A DNA stretch of 6,643 bases. Origin: Tatlockia sp. GTDB taxonomy: Bacteria; Cyanobacteriota; Cyanobacteriia; Cyanobacteriales; Chroococcidiopsidaceae. The DNA lies in assembly GCA_013698215.1 (NCBI GenBank), contig JACCVJ010000472.1, forward strand, positions 1 through 6,643, read 5' to 3'. The position numbers were made by a program, and so were the translations under genes. Under the pieces are notes generated by a model, which had not been told where the DNA came from, did not search any database, and worked only from the letters and a program-made list of their open reading frames with translations. Of this stretch, positions 1-5,227 are shown piece after piece. Every line of letters starts with the position of its first letter. Positions within the stretch are counted from its first letter, which is position 1.

Positions 1-1016
1 CTAATGCCGAAGCTGGTAGCTTTAGCTTTTCCCGCCCGTTGGGGGTTGGTTCCCAAAGCCGCCCCCACTAAACCAAAAACAATGCAAACAAAAGGCAAAG
101 AAAGTTTTTCTTGAATGCGGACTTTGAGTTTGCGAATTTTTTTCTCATCACCGCTCAAATTTAAGAGTTTTAACCGCTCTCTTGCTTGGGCAATATTCAT
201 TTCCCCAAAATCTCGCCCTTTTGCCGCTAAATCTAACGCTGTACGCGGTAATTGCAACTGCTGGTGTTCAAAGCGGACAATGTTGCGATAAGAACTATCG
301 GGCGCAACTAAATAAATAGTGCCATTAAAAAAGTCCCAAATATTTTGCAGGCGGTTCCAAGAAGCAGAATCAGAAACCAAAATTTGATTTATGCCTTCTT
401 CTGAGCGATCGACAATTACCAATCCTTGCATTTGCTGTCCGTCAAATTTATCGGCGTAAAATAAACGAGACAAAATCTTAGTTTTTTCGCCATTTGGCTG
501 TTTAACTTCTTTGTATTCTGGGTAAAAAATATTTTGCTCTTGTAAAATCGGTTTGCTTTGCTTTAAGGCGCTTTGCAAGGTCTGGGTAGCTTGGTAGTTG
601 GCAATGGGAACCAATTGTTCGTTGAAGAAAAAAGTTATCCCTGTAACTACAAAACTCAAAACCACCGCCGGGAGAACTAACCGATAAATACTTACTCCAC
701 TGCTCCGCAAGGCAATAAGTTCGCTATCGCTGGCAAGACGGCTATAAGTCATCAAAGCAGAAAGCAGCGTAGACATGGGAAAAGCTAGGACAATAAAAGC
801 TGGCAAATTGAGCAAAAATACTTGTGATGCGATCGCAATTGGCAACCCCGTCTCAACTATTTTTCTTACCAAGTCAAACAAAATACCGACAGCTACCCCC
901 ACGGACGAAAATGCCCCCACCCCAAACAAAAACGGCCCTAATAGTTCGCTGGCAATGTAGCGATCCATAACCGCAGGCATAGGAATAATCGAGGTGAGAG
1001 ACTTATAACTGTTCAT
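1..1016 (-). CDS. lptF: LptF/LptG-family LPS export permease (3' end missing)
   Basis: Inner-membrane permease of the lipopolysaccharide exporter; with LptB it extracts LPS from the inner membrane and passes it to the periplasmic bridge. The frame is open for 338 codons from the ATG at 1016 to the window edge, so the C-terminus, including the last membrane helices, is missing. Visible features are an N-terminal membrane helix around residues 24-50, a second at 65-90, and the conserved cytoplasmic coupling stretch SELIALRSSGVS at 98-109. A third helix lies near 112-132, a soluble periplasmic beta-type domain at about 135-300, and a returning helix from about 307 followed by the family-like RAGKAKATSFGI. 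No Shine-Dalgarno precedes 1016, so in-frame ATGs at 980 (M13) or 968 (M17, MDRYI) could be the true start. The gene lies 12 bases after lptB in the same operon. Family assignment is firm; F versus G cannot be decided because cyanobacteria commonly use one such permease type. Confidence 0.9.
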   Translation of the reverse strand, partial: MNSYKSLTSIIPMPAVMDRYIASELLGPFLFGVGAFSSVGVAVGILFDLVRKIVETGLPIAIASQVFLLNLPAFIVLAFPMSTLLSALMTYSRLASDSELIALRSSGVSIYRLVLPAVVLSFVVTGITFFFNEQLVPIANYQATQTLQSALKQSKPILQEQNIFYPEYKEVKQPNGEKTKILSRLFYADKFDGQQMQGLVIVDRSEEGINQILVSDSASWNRLQNIWDFFNGTIYLVAPDSSYRNIVRFEHQQLQLPRTALDLAAKGRDFGEMNIAQARERLKLLNLSGDEKKIRKLKVRIQEKLSLPFVCIVFGLVGAALGTNPQRAGKAKATSFGI

Positions 1017-1028
1017 AGTTTGGAGTTT

Positions 1029-1757
1029 TTACGCTTGAAAGTTACTACCCAAGTAGTATTGACGGACAAGAGGGTTACTATAAAGCTCCTCGGCGTTGCC
1101 AGAAGCAAGAATTTGTCCTTCACGCATAATGTAAGCACGGTCGGTAATTGCTAGGGTTTCTCTAACATTGTGATCGGTAATTAAAATGCCGATTTGGCGA
1201 TCGCGTAATTTTTCGATCATTGCCTGAATCTCGGCTACAGCGATCGGATCTACCCCCGCAAAAGGTTCATCTAATAATAAAAACTTTGGCCCCTCTCTCC
1301 CGGCGGCTAAGGCTCTAGCGAGTTCTGTGCGTCGCCTTTCTCCTCCCGAAACCTGGATTCCTTTAGTTTGGGCAACACTTTCTAACCGAAACTCTCGCAA
1401 TAAAGTATGCAAGCGACCTTCCCATTCGCGTCGCGGTACGTTGGTTTGCTCTAATACTAATAAAATATTTTCAGCAACGCTCAACTGGCGAAAAATGCTG
1501 GCTTCTTGAGCTAAATAGCCAATTCCTAGCCGCGCTCGTTTATGAATGGGTAAAGACGTAATATCGCGATCGTCAAGCCATACTTTACCTTGATTTGGTC
1601 TTTCTAAGCCTGTAGCAATGTAAAAAGTTGTCGTTTTACCCGCGCCATTGGGCCCTAATAACCCCACAACTTCTCCTTGGGCTACGGAAAGACTAACGCG
1701 ATTAACAATAGAGCGCTTACCATAGGACTTATGAATATTCTCTAGGAGAATTTTCAT
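1029..1757 (-). CDS. lptB: LPS export ABC transporter ATP-binding protein LptB
   Basis: Cytoplasmic ATPase that powers LPS extraction by the LptFG-type permease. The 242-residue length is normal for LptB. All ABC motifs are intact: Walker A GPNGAGKTT at 35-43, Q-loop Gln84, signature VSGGERRR at 136-143, Walker B FLLLDE at 159-164 and switch His196 in ITDHNVRE. The GERRR and DEPFAGVDP signatures are typical of LptB rather than of general ABC ATPases. The stretch between signature helix and Walker B reads ALAAGREGPKF, about three residues longer than the proteobacterial ALAANPKF form as I recall it. The ATG shares its first base with the lptA stop (TAATG) and has no Shine-Dalgarno of its own, so translation is probably coupled to lptA. 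It is followed after 12 bases by lptF. The TAA stop is at 1029-1031. Confidence 0.95.
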   Translation of the reverse strand: MKILLENIHKSYGKRSIVNRVSLSVAQGEVVGLLGPNGAGKTTTFYIATGLERPNQGKVWLDDRDITSLPIHKRARLGIGYLAQEASIFRQLSVAENILLVLEQTNVPRREWEGRLHTLLREFRLESVAQTKGIQVSGGERRRTELARALAAGREGPKFLLLDEPFAGVDPIAVAEIQAMIEKLRDRQIGILITDHNVRETLAITDRAYIMREGQILASGNAEELYSNPLVRQYYLGSNFQA

Positions 1758-2251
1758 TACTTTTTAGCGGGGCTTTTGCGGTTAAAACTTGGAGTTGCGG
1801 GGGCTGCTTGGGTTGTGGTGGCGGGGTTTGGATCGCTAATAATATAAATTGACTCTACCTGTCCGTTAGTTTTTGGTGTGGCAATAAATCGCCCTTCATC
1901 AATCAAGTAAGTAATATTTTCTCCTTGAATGCTGTTCCCTTCTTGCAATACATAGACATTGCCACTGAGAACAATTCGGCGTTCGCGGCTAAAGTATTGA
2001 GCTTGAGCGGCGGTTGCTTGGATTTTACGGGCGGGATAAAACATTTCTACGTTACCACGAGCAGTAAATACTCCAGTTTTAGAATTAGCTTCTTGAATTT
2101 GCGCATTGATTGTAAGCGTGCGTCCGTCGCTTGTGGGTTTGCTCTTGAGGGGCGAAGGCATCGCACTGGCGATCGCCAGTGCGATTGTTGGTATTACCAA
2201 AACTCGGTTGATGTAGCGCTGCCAAGAGGGATGTAAATAAGCAAGTTTCAT
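1757..2251 (-). CDS. lptA: LptA/OstA-like periplasmic LPS transport protein
   Basis: Likely periplasmic bridge component that carries LPS from the inner-membrane exporter to the outer-membrane translocon. The 164-residue product has a basic N-terminus (R12, R16), a hydrophobic core at about 17-30 and an A-S-A motif at 28-30 suitable for signal peptidase I. The body, about 45-140, has the OstA/LptA beta-strand pattern: FTARGNVEM at 62-70, an IQATAAQAQYF stretch at 78-88, then VLSGNVYVLQEGNSIQG at 94-110. A Pro/Ala/Thr-rich basic tail ends the protein at about 141-164. The start at 2251 (ATG) puts the signal peptide at the N-terminus; an in-frame TTG at 2299 would add 16 polar residues and is less likely. 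No clear Shine-Dalgarno precedes either. First gene of the operon, overlapping lptB by one base. It could be labelled OstA-like or LptA/LptC-fold; the operon context favours LptA. Confidence 0.85.
   Translation of the reverse strand: MKLAYLHPSWQRYINRVLVIPTIALAIASAMPSPLKSKPTSDGRTLTINAQIQEANSKTGVFTARGNVEMFYPARKIQATAAQAQYFSRERRIVLSGNVYVLQEGNSIQGENITYLIDEGRFIATPKTNGQVESIYIISDPNPATTTQAAPATPSFNRKSPAKK
2160..2185. repeat. 26-bp perfect palindrome centred on HIP1
   Basis: The left arm ATCGCACTGGCGA is followed at once by its exact reverse complement TCGCCAGTGCGAT, with GCGATCGC at the centre (2169-2176). The flanking base pair (2159/2186) does not match, so the symmetry ends there. It lies inside lptA and encodes part of the signal-peptide core (roughly IALAIASA), about 66-91 bases after the start codon. 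As RNA it could fold into a GC-rich hairpin of about 11 pairs. HIP1 is a known abundant cyanobacterial octamer; extension to 26 bp of perfect symmetry is well beyond the usual motif. Confidence 0.95.
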
Positions 2252-2300
2252 AAAAGTTTGTTTAAAATAATCATTACAAGCTAAGTAACTAGAACCCAAA

Positions 2301-2333
2301 AGGCGAAGCTCTGCGAGCTTGTGGCTCTATCGC
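2301..2333. repeat. Short inverted repeats upstream of lptA
   Basis: AAGCTC-TGC-GAGCTT (2306-2320) is a perfect 6-bp inverted repeat with a 3-base loop. The same GAGC (2315-2318) can instead pair with GCTC (2324-2327), inside an outer GCGA (2303-2306)/TCGC (2330-2333) match, giving a competing fold. The element lies 50-82 bases before the lptA start and 67-99 bases after the DUF309 stop, both on the minus strand. It resembles cyanobacterial intergenic repeat fragments in style. On the minus strand only a short T-run (TTTT in GCCTTTTGG) follows, so I do not call it a terminator. Confidence 0.5.
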
Positions 2334-2399
2334 GTGTCCCAATTCTAACTTAACTCCTAGACCAACACCCTTGTAGGCAAGTTCCACGAATATATCAAG

Positions 2400-2774
2400 T
2401 TAAGTATCAATAGTTAGATTAATTTTAGGTAATAGAGGCGATGCAACTTCTTGTTGTTGTAGTTGGAGCAATAAAGCGACACTATCATCTAACAACTTAT
2501 CAACATCAATACCTGCATAACTAGCCTCGTAACGGCTCAACTTATTTGTGCCTTCTCCGAGCAAAATACAAGCGCCCCGCAGGTTTGAGTTACCCAGATG
2601 ATACAGTGCTACAGCAATTTGTAAAATGGCTTGATAAAAAGTTTTTTGCGGCTCAATTGCTTCCATCCATAAAGCTTCTAAAGTATCGTGACAGGCATAA
2701 AACTGTTTTTGATTAAACTGCTCCACACCGTGCCAAAATTCTGCACTTAAAATACATTGCTCGTTTGAATTCAT
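2400..2774 (-). CDS. DUF309 domain protein of unknown function
   Basis: A small soluble, probably all-helical protein of the DUF309 family (TTHA0068-like fold), whose biochemical role is not established to my knowledge. The 124 residues carry the family pattern: EFWHGVEQFNQKQFYACHD at 12-30, with His29 and the following E33 and W36 (HDTLEALW), then the helix FYQAILQIAVALYHLGNSN at 46-64 and RGACILLGEGTNKL at 66-79. I chose the ATG at 2774 because the conserved region starts about ten residues later. In-frame alternatives are an ATG at 2822, with a weak AAAGAAG just before it, and a TTG at 2846; they would add 16 or 24 polar residues with no family resemblance. It diverges from the DUF4346 gene across 119 bases and stands apart from lptA by 148 bases. 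The conserved His, Glu and Trp suggest a binding site, but that is inference. Confidence 0.85.
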   Translation of the reverse strand: MNSNEQCILSAEFWHGVEQFNQKQFYACHDTLEALWMEAIEPQKTFYQAILQIAVALYHLGNSNLRGACILLGEGTNKLSRYEASYAGIDVDKLLDDSVALLLQLQQQEVASPLLPKINLTIDT

Positions 2775-2893
2775 AAAACTAAGGTTTTTGTCATTAGTCC
2801 GCCTGTCTCTAGTTTTTAACATCTTCTTTGAGACTTGCGAACGCAAATAAAGAATTAGACTGGAGATAGATACAAAGATTTTTGTGATTGATT

Positions 2894-3274
2894 ATGGTGC
2901 GGATGGTTGATGTAGAGGCGATAGATAAAAAGCTTTCGGGGCGGTTTATTGCTCTTGATCCTGGTGGTTATTTTATTATTTATTTAGATCGGGATGCGGG
3001 GCTAATTTGTGCCAAACATTTTACAAATATAATTAGCGATCGCGGTTTGGCTATTGACCCAGAGACAGGTAAGCCGATCCCTGTTCGGGGAAAGGTAGAA
3101 CGCACGCCAACCAAGGTATTTAGCGGCAGAACTGCAAAGGAACTTTGTATTGAAATCTTTGAAAAAAATCAGCCCAGTTTAGTTACTTTTTTAGACCATG
3201 CAGCTTACTTAGGTCGAGAGTTTGTCCGGGCTGAAATTGCTTTAATTAATGAGAGCGAGTATGTTCAAGATTAA
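2894..3274 (+). CDS. DUF4346 family protein, conserved in cyanobacteria
   Basis: A 126-residue soluble protein that I recognise as the cyanobacterial DUF4346 family; its function is unknown. Visible conserved blocks are FIALDPGGYFIIYLDRDAG at 18-36, AKHFTN at 40-45, FSGRTAKELC at 76-85, LDHAAYLGREFVRAE at 100-114 and the terminal EYVQD at 122-126. No signal peptide or membrane segment is present. The His/Tyr-rich block DHAAYLGRE is the most catalytic-looking part, but no reaction can be assigned. The ATG at 2894 (MVRMVD) is preferred; a TTG at 2888 lies two codons earlier, and a GTG at 2897 and an ATG at 2903 follow in frame. None has a strong Shine-Dalgarno. The gene ends one base from the end of the convergent psb32 gene. 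Confidence 0.8.
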   Translation: MVRMVDVEAIDKKLSGRFIALDPGGYFIIYLDRDAGLICAKHFTNIISDRGLAIDPETGKPIPVRGKVERTPTKVFSGRTAKELCIEIFEKNQPSLVTFLDHAAYLGREFVRAEIALINESEYVQD

Positions 3275-3275
3275 G

Positions 3276-3980
3276 TTACTTGACGTATAAGTAATAAGTT
3301 GCCATCGGAATAATAGTAGCAGCGATTAAAAAGCCCACTACCCATACGGTAGCATTACTGGTATCGGTTTCTTCAGCAGTTTTAAAGGTGCGTTCGGTGC
3401 TGACGTTGGCGACAATTTGCGGCGGGCCAGGGTCGGTTTCGCCAGATAATACGGCAATTAGGCGACTACTTGCGTCTAAAAATGCTTGATTATATTTCTC
3501 GTCTTGTTTTAAAGGAGCAAGGATAGTTTCATTAACCACGCTAGAAGCGATGTCATCAGTTAACAAGGATTTTGCCCCAGTCTCTATAGCTGTCCCACTG
3601 CTGAGGGTATCTATTACCAGTAAGGTTTGATTGGCTTGGGCTTCGGGAGTGGGAAACCATTTTTCAAATAACGCTTTAGCAAAGCTTTCGGAGGTTTCAC
3701 CGTAATCAAGGCGGCGAATTGTTACTATTCGCACTTCGTTTCCGGTCTGTTTTGCTAGTTTTTCTAAGTTGCTGCTAATTGTACTTTCATTGATTCGGCT
3801 CAATACTTCTGACTGGTCGATTACCCAAGGACTACCACCGGGGGTAAGTTTGGGGATTTGATAAATACCTGTAGCATTGGCTGGAAATGCGATCGCGCTT
3901 GCGGCGAGTATTACTAGCGTTAGAGCCAAAATAAACCGTTGCAGGTACTTTTTCCCATCAAATAGATGTTGGGGTTGCAT
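3276..3980 (-). CDS. psb32: TPM-domain thylakoid protein, Psb32-like
   Basis: Probable homologue of cyanobacterial Psb32 and plant TLP18.3, TPM-domain thylakoid proteins that help repair photodamaged photosystem II. The 234-residue product has a hydrophobic signal/anchor at about 16-32 with an A-N-A cleavage-type motif at 34-36. A TPM domain spans roughly 50-180, starting PWVIDQSEVLSR and including TGNEVRIVTIRRLDYGE at 79-95, LLVIDTLSSG at 120-129 and the acidic TDDIASSVV at 141-149. A polar linker and a C-terminal membrane helix at about 211-231 (WVVGFLIAATIIPMATYYL) follow, then a two-residue tail. This order (export signal, lumenal TPM, C-terminal anchor) fits the Psb32 architecture. The ATG at 3980 is chosen because AAGGA lies seven bases upstream and because it places the signal at the N-terminus; a TTG at 4046 would add 22 charged residues. 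A different TPM/YgcG-type protein remains possible. Confidence 0.82.
   Translation of the reverse strand: MQPQHLFDGKKYLQRFILALTLVILAASAIAFPANATGIYQIPKLTPGGSPWVIDQSEVLSRINESTISSNLEKLAKQTGNEVRIVTIRRLDYGETSESFAKALFEKWFPTPEAQANQTLLVIDTLSSGTAIETGAKSLLTDDIASSVVNETILAPLKQDEKYNQAFLDASSRLIAVLSGETDPGPPQIVANVSTERTFKTAEETDTSNATVWVVGFLIAATIIPMATYYLYVK
3888..3901 (+). repeat. HIP1-extended 14-mer, copy 1
   Basis: TGCGATCGCGCTTG, identical over 14 bases to the copy at 4059-4072. This copy lies inside the signal-peptide codons of psb32. Confidence 0.9.
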
Positions 3981-3987
3981 AGAGGTA

Positions 3988-3992
3988 TCCTT
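3988..3992 (-). promoter_or_regulatory. Ribosome binding site of psb32
   Basis: On the minus strand AAGGA stands seven bases before the ATG at 3980. It is the clearest Shine-Dalgarno for any minus-strand gene here, and it decides this start over the upstream TTG at 4046. Confidence 0.7.
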
Positions 3993-4058
3993 AAAAATTA
4001 CTTTTTCTCCAAAATACTGTATAAATCGCTCCTTAACCCACTTCAATACAATTTCACG

Positions 4059-4128
4059 TGCGATCGCGCTTGTATAGCAATCACGCCTTAGAACACATAG
4101 ATTTTTTTAGTATAGTAAGCGCGATCGC
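4059..4128. repeat. Inverted pair of HIP1-extended 12-mers
   Basis: GCGATCGCGCTT at 4060-4071 faces its exact reverse complement AAGCGCGATCGC at 4117-4128, with 45 bases between. The left arm belongs to a 14-mer (4059-4072) that also occurs inside psb32 at 3888-3901. The pair could form a 12-bp stem with a large loop, or act as two binding sites in the psb32/livM control region. HIP1 itself is common in cyanobacteria; the shared four-base extension CGCTT beyond the octamer core is what links these copies. Confidence 0.75.
4071..4076 (-). promoter_or_regulatory. Possible extended -10 box for psb32
   Basis: The minus strand reads TGCTATACA, an extended -10 form (TG-N-TATACA), about 90 bases upstream of the psb32 start. 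No convincing -35 is found at 16-18 bases. Transcription would begin at or next to the HIP1 copy at 4060-4067. Weak evidence, based on consensus match only. Confidence 0.25.
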
Positions 4129-4213
4129 CTTAAGTTGAGATATTCAAGTCTTGTTATCTACTTTACAAACAAAAATTAGACGCTGGTAATTGTCCGCCCT
4201 AGTACCTAGTTTC

Positions 4214-4243
4214 TTAACTTTGCGCTTACAGGCTAATTATAGT
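4214..4243 (+). promoter_or_regulatory. Candidate sigma70-type promoter for livMGF
   Basis: A -35-like TTAACT (4214-4219, 4 of 6 bases) and a -10 TATAGT (4238-4243, 5 of 6 bases) are separated by 18 bases. Transcription would start near 4250, giving a leader of about 63 bases before livM. This is a consensus match only and is not tested by other evidence. Confidence 0.45.
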
Positions 4244-4267
4244 TAGGTAAATTTTCCGCAAAAGGCT

Positions 4268-4320
4268 AAGGTAATTTCATGGATTTGAACTAGATGAGTT
4301 GCCCGATCGAGTATGAATGA
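4268..4320 (+). promoter_or_regulatory. livM leader with two tandem mini-ORFs
   Basis: AAGG (4268-4271) stands seven bases before an ATG at 4279 that opens a four-codon frame (MDLN, stop TAG 4291-4293). An ATG follows that stop directly at 4294 and opens an eight-codon frame (MSCPIEYE, stop TGA 4318-4320). This second frame overlaps the livM start at 4313 in another reading frame. livM itself has only a weak GAG three bases before its ATG, so the best Shine-Dalgarno in the leader serves the first mini-ORF. This arrangement could couple or restrain livM translation, or be chance. Confidence 0.3.
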
Positions 4321-5227
4321 TTTTATTGCCACCTACGGAAATTTGATTGTCTCTATGGTGTTAGGAGCATTACTAGGGCTATCTTTATATTTACCGTTAA
4401 TGGCTGGGCAATTGTCGCTCGCAAGTCCCGGCTTTTATGCTTGTGGTGGTTATATTGCGGCAATTTTGTCTACGGGAGTATTCAAGTCGGATGCGCCTTT
4501 GTTTCCGATTCCTTTGTTGCTATTAGAAATGCTGATTGCTGGGATAGTATGCGGAATTTTAGGCGTACTCGTAGGGATACCAGCCTTGCGGCTACGAGGA
4601 ATTTATTTAGCGATCGCAACAATAGCTTTTGTGGAAGTTTTACGAGTAATATCTCTCAATTTAGATATTACGGGCGGTGCGGTGGGCATTTTTGGCATTC
4701 CTCAGCCTTTTGAAAGTGCGATCGCCTATTTGTGGGTAGCTATACCTTTACTATTGCTGAGTATGCTTTTACTGTATCGGTTAGAGAAAATCAAAGTCGG
4801 ACGGGCTTTTGCAGCGATTCGAGACGATGAATTAGCCGCCGATGCGATGGGGATTAATCCCACTTACTACAAAGTATTGGCTTTTACTTTAGGAGCCATT
4901 TTAGCAGGGATGGTAGGAGCAATTAGCGCCCACTTTTTAAACACCTGGAACGCTCGTCAAGGTACGTTTGATGCCAGTATTATCTATTTAACCTTTGTGT
5001 TAATTGGTGGCTCTAGAAGCTTTGTTGGTACTGTTTTAGGCGGCATGGTATTTACAGCATTGCCAGAGGTGTTACGAGCCATTGCTGATACTGAAGGTTT
5101 ACCCAGTGTGATCGCTCAATTTTTGCGCGATGGACGTTTGATTATCTTTGGATTGCTAATTGTTTTAGGGACGATATTTTTTCCCCAGGGGCTAGTAACA
5201 CCAGAATTATTTAAAAGGCGGCGGTAA
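4313..5227 (+). CDS. livM: LivM-type branched-chain/neutral amino-acid ABC permease
   Basis: Membrane permease of a HAAT-family amino-acid importer, one of the two subunits forming the translocation path. The 304 residues are mostly hydrophobic, with about eight membrane helices. Recognisable LivM features are LMAGQLSLASPGFYACGGYIAA at 29-50 (a run related to the LivM N-terminal signature), LRLRGIYLAIATIAF at 92-106 followed by a TGG-containing stretch at 120-130, and the cytoplasmic ATPase-contact loop AFAAIRDDELAADAMGI at 165-181. An in-frame TGA at 4295 leaves the ATG at 4313 as the first possible Met. At 304 residues it is shorter than urea permeases of the UrtC type, and it lacks their partners here. 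The stop overlaps the livG start by one base (TAATG). In cyanobacteria such permeases can belong to the N-I (Nat) neutral amino-acid system; the substrate is inferred from family only. Confidence 0.9.
   Translation: MNDFIATYGNLIVSMVLGALLGLSLYLPLMAGQLSLASPGFYACGGYIAAILSTGVFKSDAPLFPIPLLLLEMLIAGIVCGILGVLVGIPALRLRGIYLAIATIAFVEVLRVISLNLDITGGAVGIFGIPQPFESAIAYLWVAIPLLLLSMLLLYRLEKIKVGRAFAAIRDDELAADAMGINPTYYKVLAFTLGAILAGMVGAISAHFLNTWNARQGTFDASIIYLTFVLIGGSRSFVGTVLGGMVFTALPEVLRAIADTEGLPSVIAQFLRDGRLIIFGLLIVLGTIFFPQGLVTPELFKRRR

Larger units (their letters stand above)
3981..4312. other. Divergent intergenic control region psb32/livM
   Basis: This 332-base stretch has no gene of normal size. It contains the psb32 ribosome binding site, the paired HIP1-extended 12-mers, a candidate promoter for each direction and the livM leader with two tiny reading frames. 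I see no tRNA, no riboswitch that I can name, and no strong terminator. A T-run (ATTTTTTTAG, 4101-4110) lies between the 12-mer copies but is not preceded by a good GC stem. Confidence 0.7.

Noticed and set aside
775..960. Plus-strand open frame of 61 codons
   Set aside because: It lies entirely inside lptF on the opposite strand, has a low-complexity Lys/Thr/Pro composition and matches no family I know. It is a shadow of the real gene.
1925..2236. Plus-strand open frame of 103 codons
   Set aside because: It is antisense to lptA, whose protein has a clear domain and signal peptide. The opposite frame has no recognisable pattern.
2341..2399. Possible terminator after the DUF309 gene
   Set aside because: Only a four-base stem (CTTG-CCTA-CAAG) is visible, with no T-run after it on the minus strand.
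3877..4077. Plus-strand open frame across the psb32 start region
   Set aside because: It overlaps the psb32 signal peptide and Shine-Dalgarno on the other strand and shows no domain.
4101..4110. T-run as a terminator between psb32 and livM
   Set aside because: The genes diverge, so none ends here, and no GC-rich stem lies directly before the run.
4153..4166. NtcA-like site GTT-N8-TAC upstream of livM
   Set aside because: It differs by one base from GTA-N8-TAC. A one-mismatch match is expected about once by chance in a region this size, and no good -10 box lies about 22 bases downstream. Conservation in relatives would be needed to revive it.
4441..4713. Plus-strand open frame of 90 codons inside livM
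   Set aside because: It is out of frame with livM and rich in Cys, Trp and Arg, as expected for a shifted membrane-protein reading.
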